Shown here piece by piece: positions 18,331-27,335 of a stretch of 64,000 nt of DNA (position 1 is the first letter of the stretch; each line of letters opens with the position of its first letter). The stretch lies in NCBI GenBank assembly GCA_035609245.1, contig CP141202.1:434001-498000 (forward strand), given 5' to 3'. The notes under the pieces are model-generated. The model searched no databases. It was given only the letters and a program-made list of their open reading frames with translations, and was not told the origin of the DNA. The DNA is from Bacteroidales bacterium MB20-C3-3. Lineage in GTDB: Bacteria > Bacteroidota > Bacteroidia > Bacteroidales > UBA932. Made by a program: the position numbers and the translations under genes.

Positions 18331-18435
18331 TTCTCCTCTGTTTTATTATCATTTATTACAACAAATCTGCCACCTGACTGTTTCTGACAAAACGGCACAT
18401 ATAATTATTCCATAAATATTAACTTTGCAAAAAAA

Positions 18436-19065
18436 ATGACAATGAAGTTCCCGATACTTGAGGATGGAGCCCTTTTGCCACTTGTAGAAAGCTTTTACAC
18501 TATTCAGGGAGAAGGCTTTAATACTGGCAGAGCAGCCTTTTTTATAAGACTTGGAGGATGCGATGTAGGGTGTAGCTGGTGCGACGCAAAAGAGACATGG
18601 AACCCGGCTCTTCATCCCCCGGTGGATATAAGAGATATCGTAACCCAGGCCTCCTCTTTCTCGGCTAAATCAATTGTATTAACAGGCGGAGAGCCTCTTA
18701 ATTACCCTTTGGACAAACTATGTGACTTACTAAAGAAAGAGGGAATGGAGATTTTTCTGGAAACATCCGGTTCTTCACCTCTAAGCGGAACTTTTGACTG
18801 GATCTGTCTCTCTCCAAAAAAGAAGAAACCTCCTGTTGGAAATATTCATCAAGTGGCATCTGAGCTAAAGGTTATAATTGAATCAGAAGAGGATTTTGAG
18901 TGGGCAGAATTTAACAGGAAACGGGTAACTCCGGAGTGTCATCTCTATCTTCAGCCTGAATGGAGCAAAAGCCACAGCATGCTCCCGGTTATTGTGGAAT
19001 TTATTAAATCTAATCCGGTTTGGAGAATATCACTCCAGACTCATAAATTCATGAACATTCCTTAA
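18436..19065 (+). CDS. queE: 7-carboxy-7-deazaguanine synthase
   Basis: A 209-residue radical-SAM enzyme of queuosine/preQ0 synthesis, converting 6-carboxytetrahydropterin to 7-carboxy-7-deazaguanine. The cluster motif has the QueE spacing Cys42-x3-Cys46-x2-Cys49 (GGCDVGCSWCDAKETW). The substrate-side motif FYTIQGEGFNTGRAAFFIRL precedes it, and VLTGGEPLNYPL is the SAM-binding GGE. An ATG at 18442 is an alternative start. TAACTTTG at 18420-18427, 8 bases before the ATG, looks like a -7 element. No queD or queC lies in the window. Confidence 0.92.
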   Translation: MTMKFPILEDGALLPLVESFYTIQGEGFNTGRAAFFIRLGGCDVGCSWCDAKETWNPALHPPVDIRDIVTQASSFSAKSIVLTGGEPLNYPLDKLCDLLKKEGMEIFLETSGSSPLSGTFDWICLSPKKKKPPVGNIHQVASELKVIIESEEDFEWAEFNRKRVTPECHLYLQPEWSKSHSMLPVIVEFIKSNPVWRISLQTHKFMNIP

Positions 19066-19118
19066 TTCTTTTGTTGTTTTTTCATAACTTTGAGAGTTAA
19101 ACAAAAAACTTACAAATT

Positions 19119-20312
19119 GTGAAAAAATCATCATTTTTACTCATCTTTTCATCTGTATTTATAATATTCTCAAACAATATTTACTCACAGATAAAAGGTT
19201 CCACAGCCTATGAGTTCTCCGTAATTAAAGAGCTCCCTGTAACATCCGTAAAAAATCAAAACCGCACCAGTACTTGCTGGAGTTTCTCAACAATCTCTTT
19301 TATTGAGTCAGAAATAATCCGTTTGGGGAGAGGGACTCATGACCTCTCTGAGATGTTTGTAGTATCAAACTCGTACTTTGATAAAACAGAAAAATATATC
19401 AGAACAGGAGGAAATATCAATATGGCTCCCGGAAGCTCTTTTGGTGATGCACTTTATGTTTGGAAAAATTATGGTATCGTTCCGGAGGAGGTTATGAATG
19501 GTCTTCAGTACGGAGAGGAGTCACATGTACATAACGAACTGGATGCAGCCTTATCCGGTTATGTTAAGTCAATAGTTAGAAACCCAAATGGAAAACTGTC
19601 AACAGCCTGGAAAAAAGGGGCAAAAGGGATAATTGATGCCTATTTGGGCGAGGTTCCAAAAGAATTCACTTACCAGGGGAAAAAGCATACACCTTCAAGC
19701 TTTGCCCAATCTCTGGGGATTAATGCCGATGATTATATTTCTCTGACCTCTTATACTCATCATCCTTTTTATTCATCATTTGCCCTGGAAATTCCGGATA
19801 ACTGGAGATGGGACAAATCTTTTAACCTCCCTTTAGACGAGCTTATGTCCATTATAAACAACTCATTGGAAAACGGGTACACTGTTTTATGGGCATCCGA
19901 TGTAAGTGAAAAAGGGTTCACAAGGAAGGGTATTGCTGTTATTCCCGAGACTGACACAAAAAATATGTCTGGATCAGATCAGGAGAGGTGGCTTGGGATG
20001 AGTAAAAATGAGATTGATTCAAAAATCTACTCTCTTGAGAATGTAGTTAAGGAAAAAATTATTTCTCAAGATTTAAGGCAAATTGGATTTGATAATTTGC
20101 AGACAACTGATGATCACGGAATGCATATCTATGGAGTTGCTAAAGAGAAGAGTGGCGATAAATTTTACATGGTCAAAAACAGCTGGGGCGAGGCAGGTGA
20201 CTACAAAGGGTTATGGTTTGTATCAGAGACTTTCCTTCGCTATAAAACAATGAATATTGTTGTTCACAGAAATGCCATACCTAAAGATATACTTAAAAAA
20301 CTTAATCTCTAA
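19119..20312 (+). CDS. Secreted C1-family (papain/bleomycin-hydrolase-like) cysteine peptidase, copy 1
   Basis: A 397-residue C1 peptidase with a GTG start and a clear signal peptide (FLLIFSSVFIIFSNNIYSQ). The catalytic Cys53 lies in VKNQNRTSTCWSFSTISF, His in TTDDHGMHIYGVA and Asn in MVKNSWGE, the order and spacing of the PepC/bleomycin hydrolase (C1B) branch. Family members of this type are usually cytosolic aminopeptidases, but the signal peptide sends this one to the periplasm or beyond. A close paralogue starts 4 bases downstream with the same domain plan and the same C-terminal IPK-x-I-xKKLN ending, so this is a tandem duplication in one operon. Confidence 0.9.
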   Translation: MKKSSFLLIFSSVFIIFSNNIYSQIKGSTAYEFSVIKELPVTSVKNQNRTSTCWSFSTISFIESEIIRLGRGTHDLSEMFVVSNSYFDKTEKYIRTGGNINMAPGSSFGDALYVWKNYGIVPEEVMNGLQYGEESHVHNELDAALSGYVKSIVRNPNGKLSTAWKKGAKGIIDAYLGEVPKEFTYQGKKHTPSSFAQSLGINADDYISLTSYTHHPFYSSFALEIPDNWRWDKSFNLPLDELMSIINNSLENGYTVLWASDVSEKGFTRKGIAVIPETDTKNMSGSDQERWLGMSKNEIDSKIYSLENVVKEKIISQDLRQIGFDNLQTTDDHGMHIYGVAKEKSGDKFYMVKNSWGEAGDYKGLWFVSETFLRYKTMNIVVHRNAIPKDILKKLNL

Positions 20313-20316
20313 TCAA

Positions 20317-21432
20317 ATGAAAAAACTTCTTATTGCTGTTAGTATATTATTACTATCATCAGCTTTTACATCTTTTGCACAAGGTTATATTTTCACAGAT
20401 GTAGTGAAAGTACCTGCTACGCCGGTTAAAAATCAAGCCTCAAGCGGGACTTGCTGGAGTTATGCAACCGCAGCCTTTATTGAATCTGAGCTCCTGAGAA
20501 ATGGTAAAGGAGAGCACGATATCTCAGAAATGTTTGCTGTGCGAATTAACTACTTAAATAAAATGAACGATAATTACCTTAGAAGAGGGAATGGTAATCT
20601 TGGTCAGGGAAGCCTTGCCCATATGTTTACAAATATCGTAAAGAGACATGGTATGATTCCTCAGGAGGCATACAATGGGATTAATTATCAATCAGAATTA
20701 AATAATCACAGAGAACTTAATAAATATATCACTGCCTTTTCAGCAGCAGCTGTTGAGCTGAAACAGAAAAGCCCTCAATATGACATTCTTGCTGAGTCAA
20801 TACTTGACACATATTTGGGTAAGGTTCCTGAAAAATTCAACTATAGAGGTAAAGAATACACTCCACTCTCATTCGCTTCAGAAATGGGATTAAATATGGA
20901 TGACTATGTTGAAATTACATCTCTTTCTCATATTCCTTTCTATGAAAAATCCGTAATAGAAGTTCCTGATAACTGGGATTTTGGAAGATTTTGGAATGTA
21001 CCTCTTGAAGATTTTATGGCAATAATTGACAACTCTCTGTCAAATGGTTATGCTGTTTGCTGGGATGGTGATGTAAGTGAGAAAGGATTTTCTCATAAGA
21101 ACGGAGTTGCAATTAATCCAGTTCAGGAAAATATTGAAGAGGCTCTGAAGTTTGAAAAAATATGTAAAGAGATCTCTGTTGATCAAAAAATCAGGCAAAC
21201 CGGTTATGAGAATTTCACAACAACAGATGATCACCTGATGCTTCTTACAGGTATAAGTAAAGACCAGAATGGGAATAAATACTATATCACTAAAAACTCA
21301 TGGGGAACAGAAAGAAACTCAATGGGTGGCTATCTTAATATGTCAGAAAGTTTTGTCAGAGCAAAAAGTATTTCCATTATGGTTCACAAGAACTCAATTC
21401 CAAAAGAGATCAGAAAAAAACTCAATTTCTAA
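20317..21432 (+). CDS. Secreted C1-family cysteine peptidase, copy 2
   Basis: A 371-residue paralogue of the preceding gene. The signal peptide is LLIAVSILLLSSAFTSFAQG. The catalytic Cys46 is in VKNQASSGTCWSYATAAF, His in TTDDHLMLLTGIS and Asn in ITKNSWGT. I chose the ATG at 20317 because the signal peptide begins there; the frame is open from 20257 inside the first copy. All catalytic residues are kept in both copies, so neither is a decayed duplicate. Differences cluster around the catalytic His (GMHIYG against LMLLTG), which may alter specificity. It ends 19 bases before pssA. Confidence 0.9.
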   Translation: MKKLLIAVSILLLSSAFTSFAQGYIFTDVVKVPATPVKNQASSGTCWSYATAAFIESELLRNGKGEHDISEMFAVRINYLNKMNDNYLRRGNGNLGQGSLAHMFTNIVKRHGMIPQEAYNGINYQSELNNHRELNKYITAFSAAAVELKQKSPQYDILAESILDTYLGKVPEKFNYRGKEYTPLSFASEMGLNMDDYVEITSLSHIPFYEKSVIEVPDNWDFGRFWNVPLEDFMAIIDNSLSNGYAVCWDGDVSEKGFSHKNGVAINPVQENIEEALKFEKICKEISVDQKIRQTGYENFTTTDDHLMLLTGISKDQNGNKYYITKNSWGTERNSMGGYLNMSESFVRAKSISIMVHKNSIPKEIRKKLNF

Positions 21433-21451
21433 TTAAAAATATTTCAACATA

Positions 21452-22198
21452 ATGAAAATAAGGGGTTCTATACCAAACTTTATCACATCTCTTAATCTTT
21501 TATGCGGAGTATTAGCCGTCACTTTTTCTTTCAGGGGGGAAGAGATTTGGGCTGTATATTGTGTTTTAGTTGCCGCACTATTTGATTTCCTTGATGGGTT
21601 TTCGGCAAGATTATTAAAAGCATACTCCCCAATGGGAAAAGAGCTTGATTCTTTAGCCGATTTAATAAGTTTTGGTATGGTTCCGGCCGTTTTGATTATG
21701 AATCGCTATGAAAGAATTTTGGGAGTCGTAACTGATGGCTCTGCTTATCAAACGGCTCTCTCTTTTCTTTCTTATATTCCTGTGATAATTGTACTTTTTT
21801 CAGCTTTAAGACTTGCAAAATTTAATATAGACACCAGGCAGAGTTCGGGATTTATCGGATTACCTACTCCGGCAAATGCACTGCTTATTATTGGACTTAT
21901 TCATTTTACAAATGTTAATAATGTTTTTGAAAATATTGAATACGACCTCTGGTTTTGGCCTCTTCTTTCATTAATACTATCCACATTGCTAGTTGCTGAA
22001 ATTCCAATGTTCTCTCTAAAATTCAGGTCCTTGAAGTGGAGCGAAAATAAAACCGTTTACAGCTTTATCATCTTTGGTTTTATCTCTGCTGTAATATTTG
22101 CTTTTTTGTCTGTTATCTGGTCCGGATGGGTAGTTCTTATCTTCATCTCATACATTATATTTAATCTTCTTAACTATCTTATATCCAGAAACATCTGA
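21452..22198 (+). CDS. pssA: CDP-diacylglycerol--serine O-phosphatidyltransferase
   Basis: A 248-residue polytopic membrane enzyme of the CDP-alcohol phosphatidyltransferase family. The signature D-G-x2-A-R-x8-G-x3-D-x3-D is complete in FLDGFSARLLKAYSPMGKEL plus DSLAD. The N-terminus SIPNFITSLNLLCGVLAV is typical of the membrane-bound PssA type. It makes phosphatidylserine, the precursor of phosphatidylethanolamine. A psd gene is not in the window. It follows the C1 peptidases by 19 bases and precedes a histidine kinase gene by 6; the spacing suggests one transcript, although the jobs are unrelated. Confidence 0.92.
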   Translation: MKIRGSIPNFITSLNLLCGVLAVTFSFRGEEIWAVYCVLVAALFDFLDGFSARLLKAYSPMGKELDSLADLISFGMVPAVLIMNRYERILGVVTDGSAYQTALSFLSYIPVIIVLFSALRLAKFNIDTRQSSGFIGLPTPANALLIIGLIHFTNVNNVFENIEYDLWFWPLLSLILSTLLVAEIPMFSLKFRSLKWSENKTVYSFIIFGFISAVIFAFLSVIWSGWVVLIFISYIIFNLLNYLISRNI

Positions 22199-22204
22199 TT
22201 TATT

Positions 22205-24190
22205 GTGAAAGAACTAAACGCTGAATTGGAAAACATTAAACTTCTTATGAAGAAGAGGGAGTTAATGTCCATCCTGGACAATAGCTTCAACATGATTGCA
22301 AATATTGATCTTGACGGCAAGATAATCTTTTGCAATGAGGCATACCATGAAATCCTTGGTTTTCAGAAAGATGAACTAATTGACACTTCATTTTATAACC
22401 TTCTCCACCCATCTGAAAGAAGCAAGATTAAAGAGCAAATATTCACTCAGCTTATAAACGACAGCAAAGGCAGGGCAGAATCTTTACTCCTTACAAAAGA
22501 GGGTTACTATAAATTCGCTGAACATAAATACAGGCTCTTACCGGGAGGTACTAACGGAAAGGATACAATTGTAGTATCATCTCAGGATAATACTGAGAAA
22601 AGGCGTTCTGATATGGTTCTGAAGGTACAGAGAAATCTAGCAAACTCTGTGGTCTCGTCAAACTCATTCACTGACTACTACAACACAATTGTAAGAGAAC
22701 TTAATACTGTAATGGAGGTAAATAATCTCTTTATTGCATTTTACGATGAGGAGAGAAAATTACTTAAGGTTGCAGGAATGACTGATGAAAATGAGAGAAT
22801 TGAGTCTTTTCCCGAGAATATGTCTCTAACCGGATACATGTTAAGAGGTAAGAAAGCAGCAATATATTATTATGACGATATTATTGAACTTAGTAACGAG
22901 GGTAAAGTAGCTCTTATGGGAACCGTATCTCAGGTATGGCTTGGCTCACCAATTAAATGCGGAGATACCATAACTGGGGCTATTGTCATACAGAATTACA
23001 ATTCAAAAGATGCATTTTCCAAACTTGACATTGAGATTATTGAAATTGTAGCAAATGAAATTGCAAATTTCATGGAAATTAAATCTGCAGAGGAGGCATC
23101 ACACAAACTTAACATTGCTGTTATTCAATCTCCCGCATCAGTTTTAATAACTGACGCCTCAGGAAAAATTGAATTTGTTAACCCAAAATTCTCCGAACTA
23201 ACAGGATATGAAATAAACGAAGTTATTGGATCAAACCCAAGGATTCTTAATTCAGGAACGCACTCAAAAGAGATGTATCATAATTTGTGGAGCACTATTT
23301 CTTCCGGGGGCGAATGGAGAGGAGAGATTAAAAACAAGAAAAAAAATGGAGAGTTCTATTGGGAAGATGTATCCATCTCTCCAATTTTTAACGATGAAGG
23401 TAAAATTATAAACTATGTAGGAGTTAAAGAGGATATTACTGACCGGAAAAAACTAATTGGAGACCTGATTGAGGCTAAGGAGAGAGCAGAGGAGAGTGAT
23501 CGTCTGAAAACAGCTTTTCTTCAGAATATAAGTCACGAAATAAGAACTCCAATGAATAGTATTATGGGATTTATTGAACTACTTCAGGATCCGGATACCA
23601 CTGGCGATGAGAGGAGGGAATATATTGAGATTATTGAAAAAAGCGGAAACCGAATGCTTGGAACAATAAATGATATTATTAACATTTCAAAAATTGAGGC
23701 AGGAATAGTATCCTTAAGTATCGGAGAGGTAGATATGAAAGGACTGTTATACGAAATAGCAGGAGTGTTTAAGCCCGAAGTTGAAAAAAAGGGGATGCAT
23801 ATTTTCACAGATATGCCAGATCTTTCACAAAAACATATTATCAGTGGAGATCAGGAGAAGATATATGCAATATATAGTAACCTTGTAAAAAATGCAATTA
23901 AATACTCTTGTGAAGGCACAATAACTGTTGGCTACAGGATTAAGAGAGATTATGCTGAATGTTTTGTCAGAGATACAGGGATTGGAATATCCAAAGACAA
24001 ACAGGAGAAGATATTTGAGAGGTTCACAAGAGTTGATGAATCAAAAAGCGTTGAAGGTGCAGGTATTGGATTATCAATAGTAAAGGGATACCTTGATCTT
24101 ATGAAGGGCAAGATATCCCTTAATTCAGTTCCCGGAACAGGTTCAGAGTTTATTTTTACAATCCCGTTCAGAGCTTCTCAATTTGACTAA
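22205..24190 (+). CDS. PAS-GAF-PAS sensor histidine kinase
   Basis: A 661-residue kinase with a GTG start and no membrane segment, hence cytosolic. PAS 1 is at ~25-140 (LDNSFNMIANIDLDGKIIFC). A GAF-like domain is at ~150-295. PAS 2 with PAC is at ~303-420 (ITDASGKIEFVNPKFSELTG). HisKA has phospho-acceptor His444 (NISHEIRTPMNSIMGF). The HATPase_c domain has N-box LVKNAIKYS and G-boxes DTGIGISKD and GAGIGLSIVK. No receiver domain or response-regulator gene is adjacent, so it is an orphan by position. Its end overlaps the convergent phosphosugar mutase by 23 bases. Confidence 0.92.
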   Translation: MKELNAELENIKLLMKKRELMSILDNSFNMIANIDLDGKIIFCNEAYHEILGFQKDELIDTSFYNLLHPSERSKIKEQIFTQLINDSKGRAESLLLTKEGYYKFAEHKYRLLPGGTNGKDTIVVSSQDNTEKRRSDMVLKVQRNLANSVVSSNSFTDYYNTIVRELNTVMEVNNLFIAFYDEERKLLKVAGMTDENERIESFPENMSLTGYMLRGKKAAIYYYDDIIELSNEGKVALMGTVSQVWLGSPIKCGDTITGAIVIQNYNSKDAFSKLDIEIIEIVANEIANFMEIKSAEEASHKLNIAVIQSPASVLITDASGKIEFVNPKFSELTGYEINEVIGSNPRILNSGTHSKEMYHNLWSTISSGGEWRGEIKNKKKNGEFYWEDVSISPIFNDEGKIINYVGVKEDITDRKKLIGDLIEAKERAEESDRLKTAFLQNISHEIRTPMNSIMGFIELLQDPDTTGDERREYIEIIEKSGNRMLGTINDIINISKIEAGIVSLSIGEVDMKGLLYEIAGVFKPEVEKKGMHIFTDMPDLSQKHIISGDQEKIYAIYSNLVKNAIKYSCEGTITVGYRIKRDYAECFVRDTGIGISKDKQEKIFERFTRVDESKSVEGAGIGLSIVKGYLDLMKGKISLNSVPGTGSEFIFTIPFRASQFD

Positions 24191-25919
24191 CCATTTTATT
24201 AAGTCTATCTTCTAAATTTTTACTTACTAAATCGTAGTCTTCAATTTTACTGAGGCTCTCTTTTACGCCAAAGTAATATTTTATCTTGGGCTCCGTACCT
24301 GAAGGTCTTACTGAGACAATGCTGTTATCTGAGCTAACATACTGCAGAACATTGGATTTTGGCAGATTTATCTTGAATCTTAAATCACTGATCATATCAA
24401 CACTCTCTGATTTTAAATAATCATGAATCAAAACTATATCAGAATCCACAAGTTTTTGAAGAGGGCTCTCTCTCAGGCTTTTCATAATTTCAGAAATCTG
24501 CTCTGATCCATTTATACCCTTCTTGGTAACTGAAAGCAATCTCTCCTTATAGAGTCCAAACTTCGTGTAAATTTCCAATAATATATCATACAGATTTAAA
24601 TCTCTCTCTGCTGCCCAGGCAGCAGCTTCAGCAATAAGAACGGCAGAGATGACAGCATCTTTGTCTCTTACGAATTCTCCAATATTGAAGCCATAACTCT
24701 CCTCTCCTCCACATATAAATGTCCTCTTTCCTTCGTGCTTTCTTACCACTTCAGCAATGTATTTGAAACCGGTGAGAACATTGAAAATTTCCACACCATA
24801 GTGGTCTGCCATACTCTTTAAAAGATCAGTAGTTACGATGGTCTTGACCATGTAAAAATCAGGATTATCTCCCTCTTTCAGTTTACCTGTATCACGCCAC
24901 CTCTCCAAAATATAGTATGACAAAATTGAAGCCATCTGGTTTCCGTTAAGGAGAATCATCTCCCCTCTTTTGTCTCGCACTGCTATTCCAATTCTATCGG
25001 CATCAGGATCGGTTGCCATAACTAAATCAGCTCTCGTTTTCTCTGCCATTTCCAGAGCCATTTTAAGTGCTGAACTCTCTTCGGGATTTGGTGATTTAAC
25101 TGTAGGGAAATTTCCATCACTAACATCCTGCTCCGGAATTGTTACGATATTTCTAAAACCTGCCTCTCTCAATGCCCTTGGAACAATCTTTACACCAGTT
25201 CCGTGCAAAGGAGTAAAAACAATTTTAATATCGCTATGCCTCTTAACCATCTCCTTCGATAAAGTGAGTGACAGAATTGATTTAAGGTAAGCCTCATCAA
25301 GTTCTCTGCCCACCAGGTGAATTTCAGAAAGAGGACCGGAAAATTTCACTTGTGAAATATCTGTAATCTTCTCAACTTCTTTAATAATATTTGTGTCATG
25401 AGGTGATGTGATTTGAGCACCATCCTCCCAGTAAGCCTTGTATCCGTTATATTCAGACGGATTGTGAGATGCTGTTATCATTACTCCTGCAACGCACGAG
25501 TAGTGTCTTATTGCAAAACTTAATACAGGCGTAGGTCTTATATCATCACAGAGAAAGACTTTGAACCCATTTGCAGCAAATACAGAAGCGGTTATCCCGG
25601 CAAACTCTCTGCTGTTATTCCTGGTATCATATGAGATAGCCACACTCAGATTTTCTCTTCCTTTTACAACACTCTTTATGTAATTGGCAATACCTTGTGT
25701 AGCCATACCTACAGTGTACCTGTTCAATCTGTTGGTCCCCACTCCCATTATACCTCTCATTCCTCCTGTCCCAAACTCAAGAGACTTGTAGAAGGACTCT
25801 TTAAGTTCCTCCGGGTTATCTTTCATCAATCTCTTGATCTCGCCCTTTGTCTCTTCGTCAAACGAGCCATCCAGCCACTGTTTGACTTTATCCATATAAT
25901 TTGTCTCCATACTATTCAT
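24168..25919 (-). CDS. Phosphoglucomutase/phosphomannomutase (alpha-D-phosphohexomutase)
   Basis: A 583-residue mutase of the longer bacterial type. The catalytic phosphoserine loop is VMITASHNPSEYNGYKAY, the metal loop ATDPDADRIGIAV, the sugar-binding loop CGGEESYGF and the phosphate-binding loop VRPSGTEPKIKYYF, all in canonical order. It interconverts hexose 1- and 6-phosphates for glycogen, cell-wall or nucleotide-sugar synthesis. In-frame ATGs at 25910 and 25895 are alternative starts; MDKVKQWLDG at 25895 looks most family-like. The 3' end runs 23 bases into the convergent kinase gene, leaving no terminator space. Confidence 0.92.
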   Translation of the reverse strand: MNSMETNYMDKVKQWLDGSFDEETKGEIKRLMKDNPEELKESFYKSLEFGTGGMRGIMGVGTNRLNRYTVGMATQGIANYIKSVVKGRENLSVAISYDTRNNSREFAGITASVFAANGFKVFLCDDIRPTPVLSFAIRHYSCVAGVMITASHNPSEYNGYKAYWEDGAQITSPHDTNIIKEVEKITDISQVKFSGPLSEIHLVGRELDEAYLKSILSLTLSKEMVKRHSDIKIVFTPLHGTGVKIVPRALREAGFRNIVTIPEQDVSDGNFPTVKSPNPEESSALKMALEMAEKTRADLVMATDPDADRIGIAVRDKRGEMILLNGNQMASILSYYILERWRDTGKLKEGDNPDFYMVKTIVTTDLLKSMADHYGVEIFNVLTGFKYIAEVVRKHEGKRTFICGGEESYGFNIGEFVRDKDAVISAVLIAEAAAWAAERDLNLYDILLEIYTKFGLYKERLLSVTKKGINGSEQISEIMKSLRESPLQKLVDSDIVLIHDYLKSESVDMISDLRFKINLPKSNVLQYVSSDNSIVSVRPSGTEPKIKYYFGVKESLSKIEDYDLVSKNLEDRLNKMVSQIEKL

Positions 25920-25985
25920 TTTCTAACAAATTTAATGATTACCATCCGATAATAAAAATAAGATAAAGAAGAGTATCTTTGCTGT

Positions 25986-27335
25986 ATGTTTTTCAAAGAG
26001 TATATTCCCTATTATAAACGCAATCTTAGAGTTGCAATTCCTGTTATGCTTACTCAGGCAGGCCAAATCACAGTCAATCTCGCGGATAATATAATGGTTG
26101 GACATCTTGGTACTGCAGAATTGGCCGGTGTATCATTTGCGAACTCAATTTTTATACTGGGAATGGTATTTGGTATCGGATTTACCCAAGGTCTTACACC
26201 ACATGTTGGACAATCATACGGGAGAGGTGATCACTCAAGGGTTGGCTTGTTACTTGAAAACTCACTTACACTTAATTTCATTGCCGGATTGCTCCTCACT
26301 TCAGCAATGTTTGGGATGGGGTTTCTGATGAACAATATGGGGCAAACAGAAGATGTAGTCATACAGGGGAAGCTCTACTATAATACACTTCTCTTTTCAC
26401 TTTTACCCTTTATCGTTTTTTTTGGTCTCAGGCAATTTTCAGAAGGGATAGGCATTACAAAATATGCAATGTATATTACTCTTTTTGCAAATGCAGTGAA
26501 TATTATCCTAAACTGGGCACTTATATACGGGCATCTGGGATTCAGTCCAATGGGCGTAAAGGGGGCAGCATTAGCTACCCTTATTAGCAGAGTAATAATG
26601 CTTATAGCATTTTTAGCTCTTTTTGTCAAGCTTGAGCCATATAACAGATATCTAAAGCATTTTTCGAGGAAGTTCATTAACAAAGAGATTCTCTCAGATG
26701 TTCTTAAAACCTCAGTACCCCTCTCCTTCCAGAATCTTGTTGAGATTACTGCATTCAGTCTTAGTGCAATTATGGTTGGCTGGAGCGGAAAGGTTTCACT
26801 TGCCGCTCATCAGGTGGCAATGAGCATGAGCAGTTTCTCATTCATGCTTGCTTTAGGAGTTGGAGCAGCATCAACAATCAGAGTATCTCACCAGTATGGT
26901 TTTGGAGATTATGTTGCAATGAGAAAGGCTGGCTTTGCTGCTGTACATTTAAGTGTCGCTTTAATGTCTGTAAGCGGGATTGCATATATTCTACTGAGAA
27001 ATTACATTCCAATAATATATACAGAAGACATATTAGTAAGAGAGCTGGCGGCAAAACTACTTATAATAGCAGCACTCTTTCAAATTTTTGATGCAATGCA
27101 ACTCTCAGGTCTTGCAGCATTAAGAGCCTTGGCAGATGTTAAAATTCCTCTAATTCTTTCAATTATATCTTACTATTTTGTATGTCTTCCTCTTGGATAT
27201 TTTTGTGGGATTGTGCTGGGATTAGGAGCCATAGGAGTTTGGATTGGACTTTTACTCGGGCTTGTTTTTACAGCTGTACTATTTCTCTGGAGATTTAACA
27301 AGATTAGCAATAAAATAATTTCTGCAAACTCATAA
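25986..27335 (+). CDS. MATE-family multidrug/Na+ efflux transporter
   Basis: A 449-residue protein with about twelve membrane segments in two homologous halves. The MATE start pattern IPVMLTQAGQITVNLADNIM and GHLGTAELAGVSFANSI is clear, and the second half repeats it as VPLSFQNLVEITAFSLSAIM. It exports cationic drugs or metabolites in exchange for Na+ or H+. A TATCTTTG -7 element at 25974-25981 ends 4 bases before the ATG. The stop overlaps the ATG of the following glycosyltransferase by one base, so they are translationally coupled. Confidence 0.92.
   Translation: MFFKEYIPYYKRNLRVAIPVMLTQAGQITVNLADNIMVGHLGTAELAGVSFANSIFILGMVFGIGFTQGLTPHVGQSYGRGDHSRVGLLLENSLTLNFIAGLLLTSAMFGMGFLMNNMGQTEDVVIQGKLYYNTLLFSLLPFIVFFGLRQFSEGIGITKYAMYITLFANAVNIILNWALIYGHLGFSPMGVKGAALATLISRVIMLIAFLALFVKLEPYNRYLKHFSRKFINKEILSDVLKTSVPLSFQNLVEITAFSLSAIMVGWSGKVSLAAHQVAMSMSSFSFMLALGVGAASTIRVSHQYGFGDYVAMRKAGFAAVHLSVALMSVSGIAYILLRNYIPIIYTEDILVRELAAKLLIIAALFQIFDAMQLSGLAALRALADVKIPLILSIISYYFVCLPLGYFCGIVLGLGAIGVWIGLLLGLVFTAVLFLWRFNKISNKIISANS

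Noticed and set aside
18331-18435. A heat-shock operator (CIRCE or HrcA type) before clpB
   Set aside because: No TTAGCACTC-type inverted repeat; only weak TGTCAG/CAGTCA-like words were seen.
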